Assembly: GCA_003327425.1 (NCBI GenBank)
Contig: QOQW01000031.1
Location: 1-64,000, forward strand
Reading direction: 5' to 3'
From: Candidatus Ozemibacter sibiricus
Lineage (GTDB): Bacteria; Muiribacteriota; Ozemobacteria; Ozemobacterales; Ozemobacteraceae
DNA: 64,000 nucleotides
In this document: one piece after another, positions 53,225 through 62,603 of the stretch
Position numbering within the stretch: position 1 is the stretch's first letter
How the letters are laid out: each line of letters opens with the position of its first letter
Notes under the pieces: generated by a model
What the model was told of the DNA's origin: nothing
Seen by the model: only the letters and a program-made list of their open reading frames with translations
The model's database searches: none
Translations under genes and position numbers: made by a program

Positions 53225-53230
53225 TATAAT
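53225..53230 (+). promoter_or_regulatory. -10 element of the DUF3857/transglutaminase operon
   Basis: A perfect TATAAT (53225-53230), about 38 nt before the TTG start at 53269. No good -35 box is found at 16-18 nt, so an activator may be needed. Confidence 0.4.
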
Positions 53231-53268
53231 GGGGACACTCACCCCATCCGAGACTTCGGGAGGTTCCC

Positions 53269-55473
53269 TTGCTGGCACGTCACCCATTCCCCCGCCTGCA
53301 CCCTGTCCATCGCCCTCGGTCAGCGTTGTGTTTTCTCGCGCTGCTCCTCTTCCTGCCGATCGTTCACACAACCGGACAACCAGCGACCCCGACCGCCGAG
53401 CCGGTCCCCACCAAGGTCTCTGAACCAGGCCGAGGTCTGCCCGCCATTCTGACCCTGGCCACCGGCGAGCGCCTGGCCGTCGATGCCTTCACGCTCGACG
53501 GGGCCACCGGCACCCTGGTCATCGGCACCGCCACGCGGTCGATCGGGCGCGCCGAGCTGCGCGACATCAGCTTCACCGGACGGCAGGCCGCCACCAATGA
53601 ACTGGCCACCGGAGTCGCCGACCTGAAGGCCTGGAAGGAACGCGCGCTCAAGATGCTCGAGCGGTTCCCCGACTGCAGCTCGATTCTGCTGCTCGACGAA
53701 GGGGAATACACCTACCGCCCCGACGGCACCAACGTCGCCAAATACCGGGGCGTCGTCTACATCGCCAAAGACGAGGCCCTGGGCCAGGGCGATTTGACGC
53801 TCGGCTTCGATCCCAACCGCGAGCGGATCACGGTCCACCACGCCCGCTGCCTCGATCCCGACGGCCGGCTGCATACGCTCGCTCCTGATCAGATCAAGAT
53901 CAGCAAGGGCTCTTCTGACGGCGTCTTCTTCGACCAGAACCAGGAGTTGAGCTTTTCGATCCCTGGGGTGACGGTCGGCGCCGTGATCGATTATTCCTAC
54001 GAAACCGAGACCTACAACCCCTTCGATCGGAATTTCTTCCAGAGCTTCTTCTTCTTCCAGGGCGACGAGCCCGTCGGCGACTCGATCCTGCGCGTGCGGA
54101 TGCCCGCCGACAAACCGCTCTACTATCTGGCACCCAACTGTCCGCCCGACAAGGCTAGGCCGGCGATCACCAAGGAGGGCGACACCACCGTCTACACCTG
54201 GACCATGACCGACATGCCGCCGATCATCCCCGAACCGTACATGCCGCCGCGGCGCGACATCCTGCCCGGGGTGGTCTTCTGCCTCCAGAAGGATTGGGAC
54301 TACTTCTTCAACCGCCTGCGGCCCATGTTCGAGAAGCGGTTCCAGTTGACCGACCTGGTGAAGAAGAAAGTCGATGAGATCGTGGAAGGGGCCCGCGACA
54401 TCCACGAGAAGATCGCTCGGTTGTATCTCTTCTGCCAGAAGGAGATCCGGTACATTTCGATCAAAGGCAACCTGGCCAGCAATCAGGTGGGCCACCCCGC
54501 CGAAGAGACCCTCAAGAACCGCTACGGCGACTGCACCGACAAGGGCATGCTGCTGGCCACCATGCTCAAGCACATCGGGGTCGAGGCCTACCCGGTCGGC
54601 ATCCGCACCAATACGGCGGGGCGGGCCATCCGCGAGCTGCCGATCTTCGATGCCAACCATTGCATCACCCAGGTGCGGCTCGATGGGCGAATCTTCTACC
54701 TCGACTCGACCGCCACCGACTACCGTTACCCCTACTTCCGCGACGACGATCATGACACGATCTGCGACAATCCGATGAAGGGCGAGCTGGCCTCGGTGCC
54801 GCTGCCGCCGCCTGAAGACAACCAGACCCAGATCGAGCGCATGTTGACCCTGCGCCCCGATGGCACGCTGGAAGTCGACTACCGCTCGACGATGAACGGC
54901 ACCAGCGAAGCCGACTCGCGGTATTCGATCCGGAACATGAAGCCCGAAGAATATGTGCGCGAGGTCAAGCAGGCGATCGCCGGCTTGACTGCCGATTACG
55001 AACTGCTGGTGGCCTCGCATTCCGATCCGCTTGATTTCAGCGGACCGTTCACCGTGACCTCGAAGTATGTCTTGAATCGATATGCCCCGCGGTCGGGGTC
55101 GTACATGGTGTTCGAGATTCCGTTCTTCCGGATGCGGTTCGGCGAGGTGAGCCTCGAGAAGCGCACCTACGACATCGTCTACACCACCACCAAAAGCCGG
55201 ATCGAGAACATCACCATCAACCTGCCGCCAGGCTTCACGGTCAAGTACCTGCCGCCGCCGCTGCGCATCAAGAGCCCCTATGTCGAGTTCGAGGTGACCT
55301 ACGATCAGAAGGAAGGACAGATCCTGCTGCGCCGCACGCTGGCCTTCCCGCGCCGGATCATCCCGGTCGCCGAGTATGCCAGCTACAAGGCGGATCTGGA
55401 GCGGATCGCCCGCGCCAGTGACGAACGCATCTTCCTCGAGGAAGAGCGCAAGGGGAAGGAGGCTTCCCGATGA
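53269..55473 (+). CDS. DUF3857-transglutaminase-like exported protein (active-site triad intact)
   Basis: A 734-residue exported protein: signal peptide (residues about 17-36), DUF3857 beta domain (about 125-290), transglutaminase/protease-like core (about 340-500) and a DUF2569/DUF3858-like beta C-terminus. The Cys-His-Asp triad is complete: C422 in RYGDCTDKGMLLATML, H464 in DANHCITQVRL and D479 in FYLDSTATD. Such proteins are peptidases or cross-linkers of the envelope, with unknown targets. The start is TTG 53269 with GGGAGG six bases upstream. The stop overlaps the ATG of a paralogue (ATGA), so the two are made together. Confidence 0.85.
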   Translation: MLARHPFPRLHPVHRPRSALCFLALLLFLPIVHTTGQPATPTAEPVPTKVSEPGRGLPAILTLATGERLAVDAFTLDGATGTLVIGTATRSIGRAELRDISFTGRQAATNELATGVADLKAWKERALKMLERFPDCSSILLLDEGEYTYRPDGTNVAKYRGVVYIAKDEALGQGDLTLGFDPNRERITVHHARCLDPDGRLHTLAPDQIKISKGSSDGVFFDQNQELSFSIPGVTVGAVIDYSYETETYNPFDRNFFQSFFFFQGDEPVGDSILRVRMPADKPLYYLAPNCPPDKARPAITKEGDTTVYTWTMTDMPPIIPEPYMPPRRDILPGVVFCLQKDWDYFFNRLRPMFEKRFQLTDLVKKKVDEIVEGARDIHEKIARLYLFCQKEIRYISIKGNLASNQVGHPAEETLKNRYGDCTDKGMLLATMLKHIGVEAYPVGIRTNTAGRAIRELPIFDANHCITQVRLDGRIFYLDSTATDYRYPYFRDDDHDTICDNPMKGELASVPLPPPEDNQTQIERMLTLRPDGTLEVDYRSTMNGTSEADSRYSIRNMKPEEYVREVKQAIAGLTADYELLVASHSDPLDFSGPFTVTSKYVLNRYAPRSGSYMVFEIPFFRMRFGEVSLEKRTYDIVYTTTKSRIENITINLPPGFTVKYLPPPLRIKSPYVEFEVTYDQKEGQILLRRTLAFPRRIIPVAEYASYKADLERIARASDERIFLEEERKGKEASR

Positions 55474-58109
55474 ATCGCATCAAGACGCTGTTCGGCTCGC
55501 ATCGACATCCTGCTTCGCAAGGTTTGGGCACCCGATCGAGGGCGACCGAGCGAGCGAGCTGCCCCGCCGCCGGCCAGTCAGCCTGCCCCCAGAGGGAGAG
55601 CGCGCCAGGGACCGGCAGGCGGAGAGAGCGCGGGCACCCAGGGGATGGCGAACGACTGGCCGTGGGCCGATTCGCGTGTGACCCGCAGGCAGTCGGTCGG
55701 CCAGCGAGGCGCCATCCGCTCACCAACCGGCTGGTCGTCAGCCTGCTGGTGGGGCTGGCCGCCCTGCTGGCCAGCGTACCGGCCCGGGCCGACATCCTGT
55801 ACCTGAACGAAGGCGAGGAGCACGTGGGACGGCTGCAGCGCATCACCGCCGACCAGGTGCTCTTCACCGAGATCGACGGGCGCGAGATGACCTGGCCGGC
55901 GAGCGAGGTGGCGCACATCCTGCTGTCGCAGGTGCGACCGGGCGATGAGCATGATCGGGTCGAGAAGCTGACCGATCCGGTGGCGGTGTCGATCCTGAAA
56001 AAGCTGCCCGAGGCGTCCGAGTTCCCCGACGCCGATTTCGTCACGCTCTACCGCAACCGCACCTTCACCTTCCAGCCCGACGGCTCGGTGGTGTTCGAAC
56101 GCCGCGTGCTCATCCGCATCTTCAAGGAGCCCGGCCTGGACATGGCGAACATGGCGCGCTACTACCAGGCCGATCGCGAGACGTTCGAGCTGGTGTTCGC
56201 GCACACCTACGCTCCCGATGGCCATGTCTACCATCTGACCGACGATGCCATCTCCGAAGAAGCCTTGTACACCTCGACCCCCGAATATGACAAGCTGCGC
56301 AAGACCAAGTTCGCCCTCAAGAAGGTCGACCTGGGGTCGGTCATCGACGTGAAGCTGCGCATCACGACGAAACCGCCCGATGCCTTGCACCCCTATCTGA
56401 TCGACACCGTGTTCGGCGAGCGCGAGCCGGTGCTGCGGGAAGAATGCGTCGTGCGCTTCCCCAAAGAGCGAGAGATGGTGGTCGAGAACCTGCACTGGGA
56501 CGGCCCCAACCTGCCCACCTTCACCGATCGGGTCGACCCCGACGGCAAGACGCGGGTTCTGACCTGGACCTTCCGCGACCCCAAAGGCTTCATTCCTGAA
56601 GCCAATATGCCTTCGACCAGCCGGGTCTTCCCGCGCACCTGGGTGTATCCGCGCGACGACTGGAACCGCCTGGGCAAGGAGTTCGAGGCGGCGCTGGCCA
56701 GCGCGGCCCCCTCCCCTGCCCTTCTCGATGCCTTCATCAAGGAGACGGGCGTCAAAGCCAGCGATACTACCGCCGACAAAGTGCGCAAGATCCATGATGC
56801 CATTCTCAAGAAGATCAGACTGCTGCCGGTCTCGTTCTTCGACCTGGGCGGGGTGGCGCCGCTGCCGGTCGATGTCGCGCTGCAGAAGCGCTACGGCAAC
56901 AACCAGGCCCGGGTCTGCCTGGCGCATTTCGCGCTGAAGAAGCTGGGGGTGCCCTCGGAAGTCGGCCTGACCAGCTACTGGAATGCCGACGAGATCCGGT
57001 TCGAGTCTCCAACCCTGGGGCAAGCCATCTACGCGGTGCTGCGGGTCGAGATCGACGGCCGGCCTTTCTACACCTCGCTGGATTCTGATTACCTGCCATT
57101 CGGGCACCTGCCCACGGCGTTCCAGGGTGCGCGGGCCATCTTCCTGCGCCAGGGCGCCTTCGTGCCGGAACTGCTGCCGGAAGGCGGGCCGGCCAACAAC
57201 CAGACCTGGCGGACGGTCTTTGCGAAGCTCGACGCTGACGGCAGCCTCGAGGTCACCGAGATCCGGCGGCCGCGCGGGCCCGGCGAGATCAGCCTGCGCA
57301 CGCTGCGGGCCGCCAAAGCGCAGGAAAAGCTCAATTTCGCGCAGAATGCGGTCAAGCGGGTCCATCCGAAAGCGGTGCTGACCGGCTTCACCCTGTCCGA
57401 CCTCGACGACCTGCAGACGCCGGTGGCCCTGACCCTGCGGTACCGCATCCCGGAGGCGGCCATCAAGGCATCCGACCGGTTGCTGGCATTCAAGAACCTG
57501 TGGGTGAATTACAGTGCGGGGTCGGCCAGTCTGGCCACGCGTACCTGGCCGCTCGAATACTGGGCGACGGAAGAGAGCGTCAACTCGGTGCTGGTCGAAC
57601 TGCCGCCGGGGTTCCGGTGGGTGCCCTGGAACCAGGACTACGTCTGGGACTGCGGCTGCCTGTCCTACCGATCGACGCTCGATCAGCACGGGAGCACCCT
57701 GCAGTTCGCCGATCGGTTCGCGGCCGAGCGCAAATCGTTCCCGCCCGGCGAGCTCTACGACCATTACCGGGGCTGCCTGCTGGTGATGGCCAACCTGGCC
57801 AAGCAGTGGATCATCGTCGAACGTGATGAACCGGCAAGCGGCACGGGCGCCACCAGAAGCGGCGGCACCGACCAGGAGAACGGCCCCACCGTCGGGGAAG
57901 GCCCCCGCGAGCCCGGGAAAGGCGGGGGCGCGGCCACCGGGGCCGAGACCGCCCAGGAGATGGAGGCCGCTCCCGCCGCCTCGCCGTCTCCCGAGCATGA
58001 CGAGCCCGGCACCGTGCCGACCATCGAGCCCGGTTCGGAAGAAGGCGGGGCTTCGGAGAGTTCGCCCGATGCCGCCGACACCGGCGACGACGATGAAGAC
58101 GACGAGTGA
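55470..58109 (+). CDS. DUF3857-transglutaminase-like paralogue lacking catalytic triad
   Basis: An 879-residue paralogue of the preceding protein with the same domain order. At the equivalent of C422 it has N478 (RYGNNQARVCLAHFALKKLG), at H464 a Tyr (GQAIYAVLRVEIDG), and at D479 a Ser (FYTSLDSD). It is therefore probably not an enzyme but a partner or regulator of its neighbour. The N-terminus is odd: about 85 low-complexity Arg/Gly/Pro-rich residues come before the apparent signal peptide (NRLVVSLLVGLAALLASVPARA). The tail after about residue 785 is acidic and disordered. ATG 55470 overlaps the previous stop, which supports coupled translation. Confidence 0.8.
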   Translation: MNRIKTLFGSHRHPASQGLGTRSRATERASCPAAGQSACPQRESAPGTGRRRERGHPGDGERLAVGRFACDPQAVGRPARRHPLTNRLVVSLLVGLAALLASVPARADILYLNEGEEHVGRLQRITADQVLFTEIDGREMTWPASEVAHILLSQVRPGDEHDRVEKLTDPVAVSILKKLPEASEFPDADFVTLYRNRTFTFQPDGSVVFERRVLIRIFKEPGLDMANMARYYQADRETFELVFAHTYAPDGHVYHLTDDAISEEALYTSTPEYDKLRKTKFALKKVDLGSVIDVKLRITTKPPDALHPYLIDTVFGEREPVLREECVVRFPKEREMVVENLHWDGPNLPTFTDRVDPDGKTRVLTWTFRDPKGFIPEANMPSTSRVFPRTWVYPRDDWNRLGKEFEAALASAAPSPALLDAFIKETGVKASDTTADKVRKIHDAILKKIRLLPVSFFDLGGVAPLPVDVALQKRYGNNQARVCLAHFALKKLGVPSEVGLTSYWNADEIRFESPTLGQAIYAVLRVEIDGRPFYTSLDSDYLPFGHLPTAFQGARAIFLRQGAFVPELLPEGGPANNQTWRTVFAKLDADGSLEVTEIRRPRGPGEISLRTLRAAKAQEKLNFAQNAVKRVHPKAVLTGFTLSDLDDLQTPVALTLRYRIPEAAIKASDRLLAFKNLWVNYSAGSASLATRTWPLEYWATEESVNSVLVELPPGFRWVPWNQDYVWDCGCLSYRSTLDQHGSTLQFADRFAAERKSFPPGELYDHYRGCLLVMANLAKQWIIVERDEPASGTGATRSGGTDQENGPTVGEGPREPGKGGGAATGAETAQEMEAAPAASPSPEHDEPGTVPTIEPGSEEGGASESSPDAADTGDDDEDDE

Positions 58110-58150
58110 CTCTGCCGTATGAACCGCGAGGGCCGCGCTTGAGATAGGCC

Positions 58151-60445
58151 ATGGAGGAACGCATTCGGCGGTGGGCGGCGTTCTGGCCGGCCTGGCTGGT
58201 GCTCGCCGTGCCCTTCCTCTACTTCTGGAGCGAGCCGTTCACCGTGGCGGTCCATCAGGCGGTGGCCGTGCCGCTCTTCTTCCTGCTGGCCATGGGTGGC
58301 TCGGCGGTGCGGCCGGGCACGGCGGCTTCCGGGTGGTTCTTCCGGGCGTGCCTGGCCTGGCTGGCGCTGCTGGGCCTCTCGGCCGTGCGCTCGGTCGATC
58401 CGACGATCTCGGTGCCGTTCTTCCTGAAGGTGATCGGGCTGGCGGCGATCGCCGGCTCGATCCGGTGGCTGGGCGATGACCGGCAGATCGGCCCGCCCCT
58501 GTTCGCGGCGGCGGCGCTGGCCGGCGTGCTGCACGGGTGGCAGGCGCGTCTGGAATACCTGGAAGCGGCGCCCATTCCGGCCTCGTGGGTCGACCCCGAG
58601 ATGAAAGGGCTGATCCCGACGCGGTGCGCCGGTCTGTTTTCCGACCCCAACATCTTCGGGGCCTACCTGGCGGCACTCCTGCCCTTCACCCTGGGCGGGA
58701 TCTTCGCCAACGCGACCCACCCGTGGCGCCCCTACGCCTTCGGAGCGGGCTTCTTCGGCGCCGCCGTCGGCCTGCTGACCACCTTCAGCCGCACCGGGTA
58801 TCTGGCCGGATTGCTGAGCGTGGCCGTCTTCCTGATCGTGCGTCGCCCCGAACGACGGCTGACCGTGGGCATGAAGGTCTTTCTGGCGGCCACCGCGCTG
58901 GTGGGGCTGGTGTTCCTGATGGGGCCGTTCCGGTATCGGCTGCTGAGCATCGCCAATCCCTCTGACATGACCACCTCACAGCGCGCCCTGATCAACCGCG
59001 GGATCTGGCGGGCCCTCGACCGCATCCCGCTCACCGGGTTCGGGCTGCACACCTTCTCGATGGTCTACCCGCAATTCCGGATCGTCGGCGGGGATTACCC
59101 GTTCAATGCGCACAACGAGTTCCTGCACACCCTGGTCGAAGCGGGCCCGCTGGCTATGGTGGCGCTGGCGGTTCTGTGCGGCCTGCTGGGCTGGCAGATC
59201 GTGCGCCTGTGGCGACAGCCCGGAGCGGAAACCGGCGAGGTGGCGGCAGCGGGAGCCGCGGCCTGGGCGGGGCTGGCTCTGCAGAACCTGGGCGGGTTCT
59301 CGGCGCGCATCTTCCCCACCGCCGTGCTGATCGCCGTCGCCACCGGGCTGGTGGTGCGCTCGATGAGCGGGCGGCGGGGCACGGCCGCTGCGATGCCGCT
59401 GCCGTCGGCGATGGTGCGGGTGATGGCCGGGCTGGGGCTGATCATCTACCTGGTGCTGACCTTCCGCCACCTGCATGTGCAGCTCCGGATCGAGCAGGCG
59501 CAGGCCGCCCTGCAGGCCGGCCGCCCGGCCGAGGCGAGGCATCTGCTGGAGGGGATCATCGGCGGGACGGCCGACCACCCGGGGGTGGTGGCCCTGCTGG
59601 CGCGGCTGGATGAGCAGGGCGGCGACCTGGCCGGGGCGCAGGCCCGGTGGGCCGAAGCGGCCCGGCTGAATCCGCAGGAGGCGGTGTTCTGGGCCGAGCA
59701 GAGCCGGCTGGCGGCGCGCACCGGCCAGGGCGACCCGCTGGCGCTGATGGAGCGCGCCGTGGCCCTCGATCCGGCGTCCGAGCTGTATCGGTTGCAGATG
59801 GCCCGGCTGCTGGCCGGGGCCGGGCGCCCGCTCGAGGCGCTGGTGCAGCTCGACGAGGCCCTGCGCACCTCGCCCAACTACGACGAGGTCTATACGACCT
59901 ACCAGGCCGTCAAGGAATACCGGCGCGAGCTGCTGGGCGCCGCCGCCGCGCTGGGCGCCAGCGACAGCCCCGACCTCGGCGGCCCGCTCGCGACGAGCGC
60001 GGCCGATCGCCTCTTCCGCATGGAGCCATGGTCGAGCGCCCCGATCGCCGCGACGGGAGTCACGGGGCCGGGGTCGGCCGCGGTGACCGCCAGCGGAAGA
60101 ACGACCGCTGGCGTCGGAACGACGGCCCCACGCGCGGTCGGCGAACCCATCCGGCCGGTGGCTCAGCAGGGCAACGGCCTCGGCTGGCCGGCACCCCCGG
60201 CCGGCGCAGCGATTGGCTCGACTGTTGGCTCTGCGGGTGATGGCGTGGCGGAGGCGGCGGATGCGGCGGGTCAGGCGGGTCAGGCGGGTCAGGCGGCAGA
60301 TGCGGCAGGTCAGGCGGCGGGTCAGGCGGCGGCGGATGCGATGGCGTCGGCGACGGCAGGGGCGGCCGGCCCGCTGGCGACTCAGCCGCCCCTCCCGCCA
60401 GTGATCCCGCCGGCACAGGCGCCGCTCTCCGGTGATCGCCGATGA
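58151..60445 (+). CDS. O-antigen-ligase-like membrane protein with TPR domain
   Basis: A 764-residue polytopic protein with about 11 TM helices (residues about 10-440). The Wzy/WaaL O-antigen ligase domain is recognisable from CAGLFSDPNIFGAYLAALLP, FSRTGYLAGLLSVAVFLIV and GFGLHTFSMVYPQFR, then AHNEFLHTLVEAGPLAMVA with the functional His. A TPR-like periplasmic or cytoplasmic part follows (about 445-600). The last 150 residues are low complexity, ending in Ala/Gly/Gln repeats. Ligases of this superfamily attach glycan to lipid A or to proteins such as pilins. The nearby pilin genes make a pilin-glycosylation role thinkable but unproven. Confidence 0.78.
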   Translation: MEERIRRWAAFWPAWLVLAVPFLYFWSEPFTVAVHQAVAVPLFFLLAMGGSAVRPGTAASGWFFRACLAWLALLGLSAVRSVDPTISVPFFLKVIGLAAIAGSIRWLGDDRQIGPPLFAAAALAGVLHGWQARLEYLEAAPIPASWVDPEMKGLIPTRCAGLFSDPNIFGAYLAALLPFTLGGIFANATHPWRPYAFGAGFFGAAVGLLTTFSRTGYLAGLLSVAVFLIVRRPERRLTVGMKVFLAATALVGLVFLMGPFRYRLLSIANPSDMTTSQRALINRGIWRALDRIPLTGFGLHTFSMVYPQFRIVGGDYPFNAHNEFLHTLVEAGPLAMVALAVLCGLLGWQIVRLWRQPGAETGEVAAAGAAAWAGLALQNLGGFSARIFPTAVLIAVATGLVVRSMSGRRGTAAAMPLPSAMVRVMAGLGLIIYLVLTFRHLHVQLRIEQAQAALQAGRPAEARHLLEGIIGGTADHPGVVALLARLDEQGGDLAGAQARWAEAARLNPQEAVFWAEQSRLAARTGQGDPLALMERAVALDPASELYRLQMARLLAGAGRPLEALVQLDEALRTSPNYDEVYTTYQAVKEYRRELLGAAAALGASDSPDLGGPLATSAADRLFRMEPWSSAPIAATGVTGPGSAAVTASGRTTAGVGTTAPRAVGEPIRPVAQQGNGLGWPAPPAGAAIGSTVGSAGDGVAEAADAAGQAGQAGQAADAAGQAAGQAAADAMASATAGAAGPLATQPPLPPVIPPAQAPLSGDRR
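60256..60345 (+). repeat. short tandem repeats encoding Ala-Gly-Gln tract
   Basis: Nine-base units GGTCAGGCG (Gly-Gln-Ala), alternating with GCGGCAGATGCG-like units (Ala-Asp), repeat imperfectly. All units are multiples of three, so changes in copy number would alter length without frameshift. Confidence 0.65.
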
Positions 60446-61080
60446 GCCGGCCGCCTGCGCCCCCGGTTCCCTTCCCGACGGCGTATTGGGTCGAACCGGG
60501 CCGATTGCTGGCCGGCGATCGCCCGTGCCGGGCCTCGGCCGAAGCGACGGCCGCCCGGCACCAGGCATTGCTGGCGGCCGGCATCCGGCGCCTCATCTGC
60601 CTGCTGGAGCCGCACGAGATGGCAGAAGGGCCCGGCGGCACACCGGCGGGTTCGCGCGCTGGCTCGCCCGGCAGCTACGACGAACAGGCCTGGCGAGCGG
60701 CAGGACAGGCGGCCGGCCTGGCCGTAGCCTGGGAATCGTTTCCCATTCCCGATTTCGGCGTGCCGTCCGAGGCGCACCTCGAGGCCATTCTCGACGCCAT
60801 CGACGCCGCCCTGGCGCGCGGGGAAGGAGTCTACGTCCATTGCTGGGGAGGCATTGGCCGCACCGGCACGGTCGTCGGGGCCTGGCTGGCCCACCACGGG
60901 CGAGCCGGCGGCGAAGAGGCGCTGACGAAGCTGGCCGACCTGCGGCGCGCGACGGCGACGGCCGCCTTCCCCTCTCCCGAGACCGAGGCCCAGCGGGCTC
61001 TCGTGCGGCGCTGGCCCCCGCGCCCCTCGGTCCGACCGCCGGCGGACAAGGACGAAGAGCGCGGTCAGCGGCCCAGGTAG
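60442..61080 (+). CDS. dual-specificity/tyrosine phosphatase-like protein
   Basis: A 212-residue soluble phosphatase of the cysteine-dependent type. The P-loop VHCWGGIGRTGTVVGAWLA carries catalytic Cys134 and Arg140 (HCx5R). A preceding Asp-containing loop (FPIPDFGVPSEAHLEAILD) supplies the general acid, and LLAAGIRRLICLLEPHE is the usual first strand-helix unit. It is coupled by an ATGA overlap to the O-antigen-ligase gene, so it may control glycan or surface-polymer synthesis. Its 3' end overlaps the convergent pilin gene by 16 bases. Confidence 0.87.
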   Translation: MSRPPAPPVPFPTAYWVEPGRLLAGDRPCRASAEATAARHQALLAAGIRRLICLLEPHEMAEGPGGTPAGSRAGSPGSYDEQAWRAAGQAAGLAVAWESFPIPDFGVPSEAHLEAILDAIDAALARGEGVYVHCWGGIGRTGTVVGAWLAHHGRAGGEEALTKLADLRRATATAAFPSPETEAQRALVRRWPPRPSVRPPADKDEERGQRPR

Positions 61081-62603
61081 CGAGCGGGGACCGACCGGCG
61101 AATGCGGGTGGCTTCGTCTGAGATCCGATCGATGGCGCGAAACGCTTTCCAGATGCCGGCGTAGGCCGAGCGCAGCGTGGACAGCGAGGCCGCCAGCCGT
61201 TGCTCGGTTTCGAGGAAGGCGGTGAAGTTGGGGTGCTGCCCGCGGTATTTCTTCCAGAAGAGGTCGAGGTTGCGGGTGAAATCCTTGAGCAGGTCCTTGG
61301 CTTCGCCGTCCTTTTGCTGCATGAGGATGCCGACTTTCTGGATGTCGATGGCCTTGCGCAGGTAGGCCGGTTCCTTGCGGCGGGGCAGGACGCTGATGAC
61401 GGGCGGACTGACCATCGAGATGTAGCATTTCTCGGCGCTGCTGAAGGAGAGCACGGCCAGGTTGGCCAGCTCCTCGCTGCCGTTGAGGATGGCCAGCAGG
61501 TAGGGAGTGTAGAGGGAAACCCGGCTGCCCAGCACGCTGGGATCGCGGAAGATAGCCGCCAGGGCGGGCAATGAGCGGATCAACACCAGCAGGGCGGAGA
61601 CGTGGGCCACGCCCTTCTCCTCGTAGATGCCGCCAATCTGGCGCTGCAGGTCGATGAAGCGCAGGCAGGCCTCGCGGTCGGCGGCGTTCTTGGCGCTTTT
61701 TTCGAGGTAGGCGCGGAGGGCGTCGCGCTCCTGCTCGAGGGGAATCATGCCGGCGGTGATTCGATCGTCGCGGGCCAGGGTGCCGTCGATCAGCGCGATC
61801 ATGCGTCCGACCTCGAGCAAAGCCTCGGGAGAAGCCCCGGGAGAGTGGCGGACCAGATCGGCCACGGTGAACTGACCGGGGCGCGCCCCCGCCAGCTCGG
61901 GCACGTCGCTGGCCAGAAGGTTGGCCAGGGCGACCACGGCCTGTTCATCGAGGCGTTGGCGAGCGGCGGGCGAGATGACGACCCGGGGCTCCTCGGCGAA
62001 CTCATCGAGGCAGGTGCCGTGAATGAACTGGGCCAGGCGATACTCGCGGGCGAAGCCTTCCTTCGACACCCAGGACAGGGTGACCTCGACCAGGACGAGA
62101 TTGCGGCGCATCTCGCCGGTGAGGGGGTCGGGCTGCCATTTCGTGGCGACCTGCACCTGGAACGGCTTGAGCTGTTCGTAGAGGTCGCCCCGCACGATGG
62201 GTTCATCCTCTTCCGGCAGCAGAAGGTTGAAATTGCGGGTGTTCTCGAGCAACCGGAAATACTTGCTGCGCCCGTCGACCACCGGCACGCGCTCGCCGGT
62301 GGCATCGCGGATCAGTTCGGTGAAGAAATGGGGGTTTTCGGCGACGCGCTGGGTGATGTCTTCCATCACCTTCTGGGCGAGGAACATGGCCGTGAAATGC
62401 TCGTTGGTGAAGGGCGTTTCGCGGCCGGCCCCCTGGAAGGCGGTGATCAGGACGACGAAGGAAAAGAGCAGAAGGGCGAAGGCGAGCAGCAGCTCGAGCA
62501 AGGTGAGGCCGCACCGCGCCTCAGGCCTGCGAGCCCGGAGAATGGCGGGCAGGAAGCGGGTTCCAGGCGCCCCGCCGCTCGGCTCACGGCGCCGGGTTGG
62601 CAT
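61065..62603 (-). CDS. very large type IV prepilin-like protein
   Basis: A 512-residue protein with a basic leader of about 32 residues ending in RCG, then LTLLELLLAFALLLFSFVVL, a proper prepilin helix with Glu5. The globular part is about 450 residues, far larger than normal GspJ/PilW proteins (about 200-350). It continues with a mostly helical region of unknown fold after about residue 170. ATG 62603 has GAAGGG upstream and overlaps the end of the PilX-like gene by 20 bases. It is the third gene of a minus-strand pseudopilin cluster. Confidence 0.75.
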   Translation of the reverse strand: MPTRRREPSGGAPGTRFLPAILRARRPEARCGLTLLELLLAFALLLFSFVVLITAFQGAGRETPFTNEHFTAMFLAQKVMEDITQRVAENPHFFTELIRDATGERVPVVDGRSKYFRLLENTRNFNLLLPEEDEPIVRGDLYEQLKPFQVQVATKWQPDPLTGEMRRNLVLVEVTLSWVSKEGFAREYRLAQFIHGTCLDEFAEEPRVVISPAARQRLDEQAVVALANLLASDVPELAGARPGQFTVADLVRHSPGASPEALLEVGRMIALIDGTLARDDRITAGMIPLEQERDALRAYLEKSAKNAADREACLRFIDLQRQIGGIYEEKGVAHVSALLVLIRSLPALAAIFRDPSVLGSRVSLYTPYLLAILNGSEELANLAVLSFSSAEKCYISMVSPPVISVLPRRKEPAYLRKAIDIQKVGILMQQKDGEAKDLLKDFTRNLDLFWKKYRGQHPNFTAFLETEQRLAASLSTLRSAYAGIWKAFRAIDRISDEATRIRRSVPARYLGR

